This document shows positions 1 to 7,709 of a stretch of DNA of 14,138 bases, piece after piece. Source of the DNA: Bacteroides sp. GTDB taxonomy: Bacteria; Bacteroidota; Bacteroidia; Bacteroidales; Muribaculaceae. The notes below the pieces were generated by a model, which did no database searches, was not told where the DNA came from, and worked only from the letters and a program-made list of their open reading frames with translations. Position 1 is the stretch's first letter; each line of letters begins with the position of its first letter. The DNA lies in the NCBI GenBank assembly GCA_014801655.1, contig JAAVDT010000029.1:67574-81711 (forward strand). The letters run 5' to 3'. A program made the translations under genes and the position numbers.

Positions 1-1
1 C

Positions 2-187
2 TCTCCCCTCCCTCAATCCTCCTCTACAAAACAACTTACCCCCCTCCCCCATTTCTCTCCCCAACCAGAATTTCAAGAAATCTACTCCAACAAATACGCA
101 CAACGGACTATTGAGCATTCAACAACATACCCTTCAATTAAAGTAGTTTACGATTCCCCAATAATCTCACAGTATTTATTGAAATAG
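2..187 (+). CDS. C-terminal end of an unidentified plus-strand protein (5' partial)
   Basis: An open frame enters from the left edge and stops at TAG 185-187, giving about 61 residues. The first 20 or so are rich in Ser, Pro, Thr and Gln and look like a linker. The rest has ordinary protein composition and ends in ...DSPIISQYLLK. A rho-independent terminator sits 18 bases after the stop, which supports a real gene end on this strand. It converges with the minus-strand operon to its right. No family is recognisable from this fragment, and the pyrimidine-rich first 60 bases could also be non-coding. The function is unknown. Confidence 0.5.
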   Translation, partial: SPLPQSSSTKQLTPLPHFSPQPEFQEIYSNKYAQRTIEHSTTYPSIKVVYDSPIISQYLLK

Positions 188-205
188 CATACAAGATTGA
201 AATGG

Positions 206-237
206 AAAAGCGGCGCAGTGATTGCGGCGCTTTTTTT
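206..237 (+). terminator. Rho-independent terminator after the left-edge gene
   Basis: AAAAGCG (206-212) pairs with CGCTTTT (228-234). After one G-G mismatch, CGCA (214-217) pairs with TGCG (223-226) around a GTGAT loop. Seven T follow on the plus strand, against four on the minus strand, so it best serves the plus-strand gene ending at 187. Confidence 0.75.
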
Positions 238-301
238 ATGTTCTTTTATTGAACTTGCGGGATTGGAGCTTCCGGGATTGGGATTGAACTATGCGGAAAT
301 C

Positions 302-321
302 ATCGGCCGTTCACGGCCGAT
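302..321. repeat. Perfect 8-bp inverted repeat, unassigned hairpin
   Basis: ATCGGCCG (302-309) and CGGCCGAT (314-321) are exact inverted copies around TTCA. There is no T tract on either side, so it is not a standard terminator. It lies between the two terminators at the convergent gene ends. The rest of 238-398 shows only a short duplicated GGGATTGG and no gene. Confidence 0.5.
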
Positions 322-398
322 AAACCCGACACCCGGCTCCTGATTCTTTTTACTGCTCTTTGTTCTTTTTTAGAGGGAGAGACAAGAGGTAAGGATAC

Positions 399-428
399 AA
401 AAAAAGCAACCGGGGCGGTTGCTTTTTT
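399..428 (-). terminator. Rho-independent terminator of the minus-strand operon
   Basis: An A tract plus GCAACC (406-411) pairs with GGTTGC (417-422) plus TTTTTT around a GGGGC loop. It lies 21 bases beyond the stop of the Bax inhibitor-1 gene. Both ends carry A/T tracts, so it could also stop plus-strand transcription. Confidence 0.8.
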
Positions 429-449
429 GGGTTATTGGGGGTTGGGGGA

Positions 450-1175
450 TTAGTTGCGGTTGTTGCCGAAGAAGCGGAGAAGGTAGAGGAAGAGGTTGAT
501 GAAGTCGAGGTAGAGGCTGAGGGCGCCGAGGGTGGCGAGCTTGCCTGCGGTTTCCATCGGGGCCTGAAGAGCCATCTGTTTGATTTGCTGGGTGTCCCAG
601 GCGGTGAGGCCGATGAAGATGAGCACACCGGCGCCGGAGATGATCCATTCCATGGTTGTGCTCTTGAGGAAGATGTTGACAACCGATACGATGATCAGGC
701 CGAAGAGGGCCATTGTCAGAATCGAACCCCAGCGCGAAAGGTCTTTTGAGGTGAAGTAGCCATAGACTGACATTGCGCCGAACACGCCGGCGGTGATGAA
801 GAATGTCTTGGCGATTGACGCTCCGGTGTAGACTACGAATATCGGGCTAAGCGCCAGACCGTTGATGACTGCGAAGATATAGAAGAGCAGCGAGGCGGTG
901 GCGGAGCTGAGTTTGTTGATGCCACCCGACACACCGAGCACAATGGCGATTTCGGCACCGAAGAGCACCCACATCATCCAGCGGTTGGTGAAATAGAAGT
1001 TAAGGAACGAGATGGATGTTCCGGCATAGAGCGAAACGAGGGCGGTCACAATCAGTGCGAGAGTCATTTTCAGATAGACGCGCTTCATGACTGCCGAGAG
1101 TTTGGTGCTCAGGTCGTCGGCGTGCTGATAGTAGGCGTCGTGACCGGGATAGTTGTAGTTATTGTAGTTATCCAT
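450..1175 (-). CDS. Bax inhibitor-1/YccA family membrane protein
   Basis: This 241-residue protein has a Tyr/Asn-rich cytoplasmic N-terminus (about 1-30) and about seven hydrophobic segments, near residues 36-56, 66-82, 92-112, 120-140, 150-170, 176-194 and 213-236. That count and length match the BI-1 (TMBIM) family. The typical C-terminal signatures are present: GLTAWDTQQIK near 189-199 and SLYLDFINLFLYLL near 220-233. Asp194 and Asp224 fall where the family's pH-sensing Asp pair of the calcium-leak channel YetJ is found. Family members are inner-membrane proteins, some of which leak calcium, and the bacterial role is poorly defined. It is the last gene of the minus-strand cluster, 61 bases after argS, and is followed by the terminator at 399-428. 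Start ATG 1175 is taken as the only sensible one. Confidence 0.93.
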   Translation of the reverse strand: MDNYNNYNYPGHDAYYQHADDLSTKLSAVMKRVYLKMTLALIVTALVSLYAGTSISFLNFYFTNRWMMWVLFGAEIAIVLGVSGGINKLSSATASLLFYIFAVINGLALSPIFVVYTGASIAKTFFITAGVFGAMSVYGYFTSKDLSRWGSILTMALFGLIIVSVVNIFLKSTTMEWIISGAGVLIFIGLTAWDTQQIKQMALQAPMETAGKLATLGALSLYLDFINLFLYLLRFFGNNRN

Positions 1176-1236
1176 AGGTTATAACGTTTTTGTTGTTTGT
1201 ATCTTATATTAGACGCTTCAAAGTGGGAAAAGTTTA

Positions 1237-3024
1237 TTACATGCGTTCGGGCACACGGATGCCGAGCAGCGACATAGCTGAGGCCACGGTGCGTGCGGTG
1301 CAGGCCGAGAGGGCCAGACGCATGGCGCGCACTGCGGGGTCGGTTTCCTTGAGAATGGAGCAATCGTGGTAGAACTGGTTGTATTCCTTCACCAGGTCGT
1401 AGGCATAGTTGGCAATCACGGCGGGGCTATAGTTGCGACCTGCTTCGGCCACCACTGCGGGATAGTCGGCCAGACGCTGTATGACGGCTATTTCGCGTTC
1501 GCCGGGCTTCACACCCTCATAGCCGGTGAAGGCCATGCCTGCTTCCTCGGCTTTGCGGATCACGGAGCGGATGCGGGCATAGGTGTATTGGATGAAGGGG
1601 CCGGTGTTGCCGTTGAAGTCGATTGATTCGGCGGGGTTGAAGGTGATGTTTTTGCGGGGGTCTACTTTGAGCAGGTAGTATTTGAGCGCGCCGAGGCCCA
1701 CCATTTCGGTGATGTCGGCAATCTCCTGTTCGGAGCAGCCGTCGAGTTTGCCAAGTTCGGCACTCACTTCGCGGGCGGTCGACACCATTTCATCCATCAG
1801 ATCGTCGGCATCGACCACGGTGCCTTCGCGGCTCTTCATCTTGCCGTTGGGAAGTTCGACCATGCCGTAGGAGAAATGCACGAGGTCTTTGCCCCACTTG
1901 AAGCCGAGGCGGTCGAGCAGCAGGGAGAGCACCTGAAAGTGATAGTTCTGCTCATTGCCAACCACATAGATCATCTTGTCGATGGGGAAATCCTGGTAGC
2001 GGAGTTTGGCGGTGCCGATGTCCTGAGTCATATAGACCGAAGTGCCGTCGGAGCGCAGCAGCAGTTTGTGGTCGAGACCGTCGCCGGTGAGGTCGGCCCA
2101 CACGGAGCCATCTTCCTTGCGATACATCAGGCCTTTCTCCAGACCTTCAAGCACCTTCTCTTTTCCTTCGAGATAGGTCTGGCTTTCATAATAGATTTTA
2201 TCGAAGTCAACGCCCATGCGCTTATAGGTTTCGTCGAAACCGGCATAGACCCATGAGTTCATTGTTTCCCAGAGCTTGCGCACTTCGGGATCTTTGGCTT
2301 CCCAGGCGCGGAGCATTTCGCGAGCCTCCTGCATCAGGGGCGAAGCGGCTTCGGCTTCTTCTTTGGTCATGCCGGAGGCCATGAGCTGTTCGAGTTCAGC
2401 CTTGTAGTGCTTGTCGAAAAGCACATAGAAATCGCCGATGAGGTGGTCGCCCTTCTTACCGCAGCTTTCGGGGGTGACACCTTCGCCCCATTTCTTCCAG
2501 GCGAGCATTGATTTGCAGATGTGAACGCCGCGGTCGTTGACAATGTTGGTCTTGACAACGCGGTTGCCGCAGGCTTTCAGGATTTCTGACAGCGAGTAGC
2601 CGAGCAGGTTGTTGCGCACATGGCCCAGGTGGAGGGGCTTGTTGGTGTTGGGCGAAGAATATTCCACCATGACCAGAGGAGAATTTTCATCGGCTGCCGT
2701 CAGGCCATAGTCCGGAGTGTCCTGGATGTGGTGGAGCACCGACGACCAGAATGCAGGCTCGATCACGATGTTGAGGAAGCCCTTAATCACATTGAAGCGA
2801 TCAACGGCAGGCTCATTGTCGACGAGCCACTGACCGATTTCGGTGCCCACGGCTTCGGGGCTCTTGCGGGCGGCTTTCACCCAGGGGAACACAACGATGG
2901 TCAGATTGCCCTCAAACTCTTTTTTGGTGGTCTGGGGCTGAATGGTTGCCGGGTCGGCGTCGACTCCGTAGAGTTCCTTGACGGCGGCGGCAACCCCTTT
3001 TGCTATGATATCATCTATTGACAT
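1237..3024 (-). CDS. argS: Arginyl-tRNA synthetase
   Basis: This enzyme charges tRNA-Arg with arginine using ATP, in the cytoplasm. The 595-residue length is normal for the class I enzyme. The N-terminal additional domain (about 1-110, with KTKKEFEGNLT-like text near 33-42) is followed by the catalytic core. The core carries the HIGH-type motif HLGH at 132-135 within SSPNTNKPLHLGHVRNN, and the KMSKS-type loop KMKSREG at 395-401. The DALR-type anticodon-binding domain fills roughly 475-595, beginning around FIQYTYARIRS and ending in IRVPERM. The gene sits between the glycosyltransferase and the BI-1 gene on the same strand, but has its own promoter candidate overlapping the end of the upstream gene. 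No missing residues or frameshifts were seen. Confidence 0.98.
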   Translation of the reverse strand: MSIDDIIAKGVAAAVKELYGVDADPATIQPQTTKKEFEGNLTIVVFPWVKAARKSPEAVGTEIGQWLVDNEPAVDRFNVIKGFLNIVIEPAFWSSVLHHIQDTPDYGLTAADENSPLVMVEYSSPNTNKPLHLGHVRNNLLGYSLSEILKACGNRVVKTNIVNDRGVHICKSMLAWKKWGEGVTPESCGKKGDHLIGDFYVLFDKHYKAELEQLMASGMTKEEAEAASPLMQEAREMLRAWEAKDPEVRKLWETMNSWVYAGFDETYKRMGVDFDKIYYESQTYLEGKEKVLEGLEKGLMYRKEDGSVWADLTGDGLDHKLLLRSDGTSVYMTQDIGTAKLRYQDFPIDKMIYVVGNEQNYHFQVLSLLLDRLGFKWGKDLVHFSYGMVELPNGKMKSREGTVVDADDLMDEMVSTAREVSAELGKLDGCSEQEIADITEMVGLGALKYYLLKVDPRKNITFNPAESIDFNGNTGPFIQYTYARIRSVIRKAEEAGMAFTGYEGVKPGEREIAVIQRLADYPAVVAEAGRNYSPAVIANYAYDLVKEYNQFYHDCSILKETDPAVRAMRLALSACTARTVASAMSLLGIRVPERM

Positions 3025-3062
3025 ATTTCTGATATGATTTTTTTAGATTCTACTTGGAGATG

Positions 3063-3094
3063 CAAAATTACTGCTTTTTTTCGCCCGAATCCAA
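3063..3094 (-). promoter_or_regulatory. Bacteroidetes-type promoter for argS
   Basis: Read on the minus strand, TTG (3094-3092) is followed after 21 bases by TAATTTTG (3070-3063), an exact TAnnTTTG match. Its start point would lie near 3056, about 30 bases ahead of the argS start. The -7 box overlaps the stop codon of the glycosyltransferase gene. Confidence 0.6.
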
Positions 3095-4405
3095 CAATTC
3101 GCGGAAAAGGTCGAGAAAACGTCCGGCAACGAGCTGCGACGAGAAGCGTCGGCTGACGTGGTCGTGGAGCTTTTGCCGGTCATGGTGATGCTTCATGCCC
3201 CAGACAATGCCCTCGCCGAAGTCGGCGGTGTCTTTATAGCGGGCTATGTAGCCATTGACCTTGTGTTCAACGATGTCGCTCTGGCCCCCCATGCCGAAGG
3301 TGACGGGGAGCGCACCCGCGGCCTGACCTTCAATGAGAGTTCCGGGCAGGGTTTCGTAGAGCGAAGTGGAGATGATGACCGATGCGCGGGCATAGATGTC
3401 GCGCAGAATGGTGCCGTCGGTCACCACACCTAATTCTATATGGGGGAAGCGCAGCGCATCGAGCTTGTCGGTGCGGCGGAACCCGCCGAAAAACACGGCC
3501 ACCGTTTCGCGCGCCACTTCCGGATAATTATCGAACACATAGTTGAGCGACGACACCGCCATGTCGAAACCCTTTATAGGGTCGTCGAGGCGGGCAGCTC
3601 CCATGACGATTACCTTCTTGTTTTGCGGAATCGAGGGAATATTGATGGTCGGCTCGGTGTAGAACGAACCGATGGGGAATGCGTTGTGAATCACTCTGAC
3701 GTCGCGGTCTTTCAGCAGCGAGCTTTTGCGGGCGCACTCGGCGAGCCAGTTGCTGACAGCCACGAAATGGATAGGCACGGCATCGTAGAGCGCTTTCTTG
3801 GCGCGCCAGGTCTCGTGGGAGAGATCGTTCTGGCGATTGGAATTGAGGAACATGCAGCGGCCACACTCTTGGGTGTAGCGTTCACACTCATAGGCATGGT
3901 GGCAGATGCCGGTCATGTTCCACATGTCGTGCATGACCCACACAATCGGTTTGCCCAGCGCAGCGAGCTGTTTGATTCCCTCGAGCGAGAGCAGACCTTG
4001 ATTAATCCAGCTCAGCACGATGATATCGGCGTCGCGCACGAGTTCTTTCTTGTCGAGACGTATTCCGTTGCTCGCCGTCGACACCTTGAAAAGATTTTTA
4101 TACGACAGGCCGTTTTTCAAAAAAATCTTGGTTCGCTCGGCAACGAAGGAGAAGCCACGTCGCTGACGGCCATTTTTTGCCGATTCCACCAGCGGATCGT
4201 CAGTGATTTTGTTGAACACAATCATCTTTGCGTCAACGCCTTCGCCCACGAGTGCATGCATCAGGCGTCGGGTCACAATGGCTGCCCCGCCGAGGTCGTC
4301 GCTACTCGACAGAAAGACAACGCGCAGCGGACGGCATTCGCCTGTTTCGGTCATTACAATGGCCTTTGGATTAGGCTCTTGAGGAGTCAGTGTGGAATTG
4401 AACAT
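3068..4405 (-). CDS. Glycosyltransferase, GT4-type (GT-B fold)
   Basis: This 445-residue protein likely transfers a sugar onto a surface polysaccharide or lipid-linked glycan at the cytoplasmic membrane face. The N-terminal Rossmann half starts near residue 27 (LRVVFLSSSDDLGGAAIVTRRL), with the Gly-rich turn typical of GT4 enzymes. The C-terminal half has VIVMGAARLDDPIKGF near 265-280 and the nucleotide-sugar site SLYETLPGTLIEGQAAG (348-364), whose Glu351 and Glu359 form the E-x7-E pattern. A Cys/His cluster near 168-184 (C168, H169, H170, C174, C181, C184), just after WNMTG, suggests a metal-binding or disulfide insert seen in some GT4 members. No membrane segment is seen. Met18 is an alternative start because the first 26 residues look non-conserved. 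It lies 39 bases after the flippase gene, fitting a shared glycan pathway. The donor and acceptor are unknown. Confidence 0.92.
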   Translation of the reverse strand: MFNSTLTPQEPNPKAIVMTETGECRPLRVVFLSSSDDLGGAAIVTRRLMHALVGEGVDAKMIVFNKITDDPLVESAKNGRQRRGFSFVAERTKIFLKNGLSYKNLFKVSTASNGIRLDKKELVRDADIIVLSWINQGLLSLEGIKQLAALGKPIVWVMHDMWNMTGICHHAYECERYTQECGRCMFLNSNRQNDLSHETWRAKKALYDAVPIHFVAVSNWLAECARKSSLLKDRDVRVIHNAFPIGSFYTEPTINIPSIPQNKKVIVMGAARLDDPIKGFDMAVSSLNYVFDNYPEVARETVAVFFGGFRRTDKLDALRFPHIELGVVTDGTILRDIYARASVIISTSLYETLPGTLIEGQAAGALPVTFGMGGQSDIVEHKVNGYIARYKDTADFGEGIVWGMKHHHDRQKLHDHVSRRFSSQLVAGRFLDLFRELLDSGEKKQ

Positions 4406-4444
4406 CTTGGTTATATAAATATATATGGTGAGGGTTTCAAATTA

Positions 4445-5962
4445 TTATCTGTGAAGCAGACGGCGCATTATCGCGCCCACGGGGAGCATCTGCGAGAGTT
4501 TCATCTTTTCGACTCGGAGCACCACGCTGATGTAGAGAGCCAACAGCAGCAGGCGCACACCATAGTTGAGCCAGGGCATCGCATCGACTGTGATCCACAC
4601 CGACACTCCGTAGAGTGCCAGAGCCAGCAGGAAATAGCCGCCGAGGCGAGGCACATTGTAGCCGATCGGATATTTCAGGCGGCCCATGATGTAGCTGAAC
4701 ACCATCATGACGGCATAGCAGGCCAGAGCGGCCCATGCGCAACCCATGTAGCCGAAATGCGGCACGAGCAGCCGGTTCATCAGCAGCGTTACGGCCAGTC
4801 CGGTCAGCGAGAGCCACATGCCCCACTGAGTGCGGTCGGTCAGCTTATACCAGATGGAGAGATTGAAGGTGACGCCGAAGAAAAAATCGGCTATCATCAC
4901 GATCGGCACCACGGCAAGCCCCTCCCAATAAGCGGGGGCTATGATGCGCTTGGCAATGTCGATGAAAAACATCACTCCGAGGAAAATCAGCAGCGAGAAG
5001 ATGACAAACCATTTCATGGCGTCGCGGTAGCTCTGCAGGCGGCTCTCCCCTTTATCTTTGTTTTGAGCGAAGATAAATGGCTCATAGGCAAAGCGGAAGG
5101 CCTGAGTAAACATCACCATGATGATGGCAATCTTATAGTTAGCGCCATAGATGCCGAGCTGATCCAGAGCGGTCGACTTGTCGGCCACAAGCTGCGGAAG
5201 CAGAATCTTGTCGATGGTCTGATTCATGATTCCGGCCACGCCGAGCACGAGCAGCGGCCAGCTGTAGCTGATCATGGCGCGCCACATGGCCCGGTCAAAG
5301 CGCCAGCCGAATCCGCGCAGCTCGGGGGTGAGCAGCACCAGATTCAGAAGGGAGGTGATGAAGTTGGTCAGGAAAATGTAGCCAATGCCATAGCCGGGAT
5401 CATAGAACCAGGCGATGACTTGCGGAGCATGCTTCCAAATCCAGGGGCAGAGGACTATGAAAAAGAGATTGAGCCCGATATTCAACCCGATGTTGAGCAG
5501 CTTCAGCCCGGCAAAACGCATGGGGCGATGGGCGAAGCGCAGATAGCTGAAGGGGATGGCCGTGAAAGCGTCGAGAGCCACGGCGGCCGCCATCATCCAA
5601 ACGTAGGAATAATGGTCGCCACACTCCATCCACCCCGTTATCGGCTTGAGAAACAGCAACACCAACAGCAAAAAGGCCGAAGAGCTTGAAGCGAGCGAAA
5701 TGAGCGAAGTGGAGTAGACACGCATCGGGTCGTCGCCATAGCGTTCATGGTTGGCGAAGCGGAAAAATCCGGTCTCCATGCCATAGGTCAGAATCACCAT
5801 TGCCAGAGCCACGAAGGAATAGACATAGGTCACGATACCATACTCCTCCGCAGCGAAGTAGTAGGTATAGAGCGGCACCAGGCACCAGTTTAAAAACCGT
5901 CCGACGATGCTGCTCACGCCATAGATGGCCGTGTCCTTTGCTAAACTTTTAACTCCGCTCAT
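4445..5962 (-). CDS. Polysaccharide/oligosaccharide flippase (Wzx/MOP superfamily)
   Basis: This 505-residue inner-membrane protein has roughly 12-14 hydrophobic segments across its whole length. It opens with MSGVKSLAKDTAIYGVSSIVGRFLNWCLVPLYTYYF, the amphipathic start plus first helix usual in Wzx-like proteins. Its family moves lipid-linked glycan units across the inner membrane for O-antigen or capsule assembly. The cytoplasmic loop KDKGESRLQSYRDAMKWF near the middle and the multi-helix C-terminal half also fit. It is flanked by ruvB upstream (39-base gap) and a glycosyltransferase downstream (39-base gap). A ruvB-flippase order is common in Bacteroidales as far as I know. The exact substrate cannot be told from the sequence. 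Confidence 0.92.
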   Translation of the reverse strand: MSGVKSLAKDTAIYGVSSIVGRFLNWCLVPLYTYYFAAEEYGIVTYVYSFVALAMVILTYGMETGFFRFANHERYGDDPMRVYSTSLISLASSSSAFLLLVLLFLKPITGWMECGDHYSYVWMMAAAVALDAFTAIPFSYLRFAHRPMRFAGLKLLNIGLNIGLNLFFIVLCPWIWKHAPQVIAWFYDPGYGIGYIFLTNFITSLLNLVLLTPELRGFGWRFDRAMWRAMISYSWPLLVLGVAGIMNQTIDKILLPQLVADKSTALDQLGIYGANYKIAIIMVMFTQAFRFAYEPFIFAQNKDKGESRLQSYRDAMKWFVIFSLLIFLGVMFFIDIAKRIIAPAYWEGLAVVPIVMIADFFFGVTFNLSIWYKLTDRTQWGMWLSLTGLAVTLLMNRLLVPHFGYMGCAWAALACYAVMMVFSYIMGRLKYPIGYNVPRLGGYFLLALALYGVSVWITVDAMPWLNYGVRLLLLALYISVVLRVEKMKLSQMLPVGAIMRRLLHR

Positions 5963-6001
5963 TTTTTTTCAGTTTTTTCTTGCGGGGGATGTATCTATCT
6001 G

Positions 6002-7048
6002 TCAGTCAAACAATGAATTCTCACTCTGCAGAGGGCGATGGCCGAGATGGATGTAGGCCAGTTCGGTCACTTCACGTCCGCGCGGGGTGCGCTTGATGAA
6101 ACCCTCTTTAATAAGGTATGGTTCGTAGACCTCCTCCAGAGTTCCGGGGTCTTCGCCGAGAGCCGTGGCTATGGTGCCGAGCCCCACGGGTCCGCCCTTG
6201 AACTTGGTGATGATGGTGGTCAGAATCTTATTGTCGATTTCGTCGAGGCCATAGCGGTCGATGTTGAGGGCTTCGAGCGCATAGCGGGCTATTTCAGGAT
6301 TGATGACGCCGTTGCCCTTGACCTGGGCGAAGTCGCGTACACGTCGCAGCAAGGCGTTGGCAATTCGGGGTGTGCCGCGGCTGCGCAGGGCAATCTCGTG
6401 GGCGGCCGTCGGCGTACATTCCACTCCGAGCAGTCCGGCCGAGCGCAGGATGATGCGTTCGAGCACCTCGTGGTCATAGTATTCCAGATGGCAGTTGATG
6501 CCGAATCGCGCACGCAGGGGGGAGGTCAGCAGGCCGCTTCGGGTCGTGGCACCGACCAGAGTGAAGGGGGAGAGGGTCAGCTGTACGCTTCTCGCTCCGG
6601 GGCCCTTGTCAATCATGATGTCGATGCGATAGTCCTCCATGGCCGAATAGAGATATTCCTCCACCACAGGGCTCAGACGATGGATTTCGTCGATGAAAAG
6701 CACATCATTCTCCTCGAGCGAGGTCAGGATGCCGGCCAGGTCGCCCGGCTTGTCGAGCACGGGGCCGGAGGTGACCTTGAATCCCACGCCGAGCTCGTTG
6801 GCAATGATGCCGGAGAGGGTGGTCTTGCCGAGTCCGGGAGGGCCGTGAAGCAGCAGGTGGTCGAGGGCTTCGCCGCGCATGCGGGCGGCCTCCACAAACA
6901 CCTTCAGATTCTCAACAATCTTCTCCTGACCGCTGAACGCGTCAAACTGCGACGGACGGAGAGCCTTTTCAAGCTCTTTCTCACCGCCGTCGCCACCGGC
7001 CGACGCACCCAATCGGGCAGAACGTATGTCGAAGCTGTCGTCGCTCAT
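6002..7048 (-). CDS. ruvB: Holliday junction branch migration ATPase RuvB
   Basis: RuvB forms the hexameric AAA+ motor that, with RuvA, drives branch migration of Holliday junctions in recombinational repair. At 348 residues the length is normal. Visible motifs are Walker [10 protein letters not shown] (69-77), Walker B LFIDEIHR (117-124), sensor 1 in LVGATTRSG (164-172), the arginine-finger region SPLRARFG (176-183, R179 likely) and sensor 2 near GTPRIAN (225-231). The C-terminal winged helix includes RTPRGREVT (320-328). It follows the DUF4254 gene by only 9 bases, so the two are almost certainly co-transcribed. ruvA and ruvC are not in the window. Confidence 0.98.
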   Translation of the reverse strand: MSDDSFDIRSARLGASAGGDGGEKELEKALRPSQFDAFSGQEKIVENLKVFVEAARMRGEALDHLLLHGPPGLGKTTLSGIIANELGVGFKVTSGPVLDKPGDLAGILTSLEENDVLFIDEIHRLSPVVEEYLYSAMEDYRIDIMIDKGPGARSVQLTLSPFTLVGATTRSGLLTSPLRARFGINCHLEYYDHEVLERIILRSAGLLGVECTPTAAHEIALRSRGTPRIANALLRRVRDFAQVKGNGVINPEIARYALEALNIDRYGLDEIDNKILTTIITKFKGGPVGLGTIATALGEDPGTLEEVYEPYLIKEGFIKRTPRGREVTELAYIHLGHRPLQSENSLFD

Positions 7049-7057
7049 CGGCTCGCG

Positions 7058-7675
7058 TCAGGCTTTGGGGGTTTTCGACGCGTAGAGCACGGGGTTGGTC
7101 TCTGCGTCGTTATACATTTTCATCTGGCGATAGACCTTCATGTACTTGCGGCCGGCCTCGATGTCGTCGAGGAGCTGGTCGAGGGCTGTGGTCAGGTCAA
7201 CGAGCTGTTCACGGAGCACGGCGAGCTTGGCACCACACTTGGCGAGATGGACCTCCGAAGCATCTGTGCGGGCCACTTCCGCTTCCATGTGGTAGATTTT
7301 CAGCGCGAGAATCGAAAGGCGGTCAAGCGCCCATGCCGGCGACTCAGTGTTGATGGTGGCACCTTCGAGCGCGGCCACATCTTTATATTTGTCGAGGAAA
7401 TAGCTGTCGAGCTGCTCCACCATGTCGGTGCGCACCTGGTTGGAGCGGTCGATTCTGCGCTTGAGCTCGAGCGCGGCCACCGGATCGATTTCCGGATCGC
7501 GGATGATATCTTCGAGATGCCACTGAACGGCATCGACCATGTTTTTTGCAAAGAGTGTGTTTTCAAAAGAGCCCTCCTCGTAGGGGTTGGGCTGAACGGC
7601 ATCGACATTGTCGGCAACGTGATACTGCTCGGTTGCCTGTCGGAAAATATCGTAGCATTTGTTTGCGATAGCCAT
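7058..7675 (-). CDS. DUF4254 domain protein
   Basis: This 205-residue, mostly helical, soluble protein matches the DUF4254 family in overall pattern. It has an N-terminal Gln/His-rich helix (FRQATEQYHV), ENTLFAKNMVDAVQWHLEDIIRDP near 38-60, a basic RRIDRSNQVRTDMVEQLD stretch near 73-90 and a C-terminal helical coil ending near YMKVYRQMKMYND. No signal peptide or membrane segment is seen. In other Bacteroidetes this family often lies beside ADP-heptose-type glycosyltransferases, which suggests a link to envelope glycan synthesis. Here no such gene is adjacent, and its neighbours are ruvB and a secreted phosphatase. Its biochemical function is unknown. Confidence 0.88.
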   Translation of the reverse strand: MAIANKCYDIFRQATEQYHVADNVDAVQPNPYEEGSFENTLFAKNMVDAVQWHLEDIIRDPEIDPVAALELKRRIDRSNQVRTDMVEQLDSYFLDKYKDVAALEGATINTESPAWALDRLSILALKIYHMEAEVARTDASEVHLAKCGAKLAVLREQLVDLTTALDQLLDDIEAGRKYMKVYRQMKMYNDAETNPVLYASKTPKA

Positions 7676-7709
7676 ATTGTTATGTTGTTTGTTTTTTGGG
7701 GTTTTTACT

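Noticed and set aside
238..398. tRNA or other standard RNA gene in the left intergenic region
   Set aside because: No cloverleaf arms or conserved T-arm sequence could be found.
3440..5689. A 749-codon open frame on the plus strand antisense to the glycosyltransferase and flippase
   Set aside because: Both minus-strand genes are well-recognised families. The plus-strand product is His/Glu-rich with no domain or signal, as expected of a GC-rich shadow frame.
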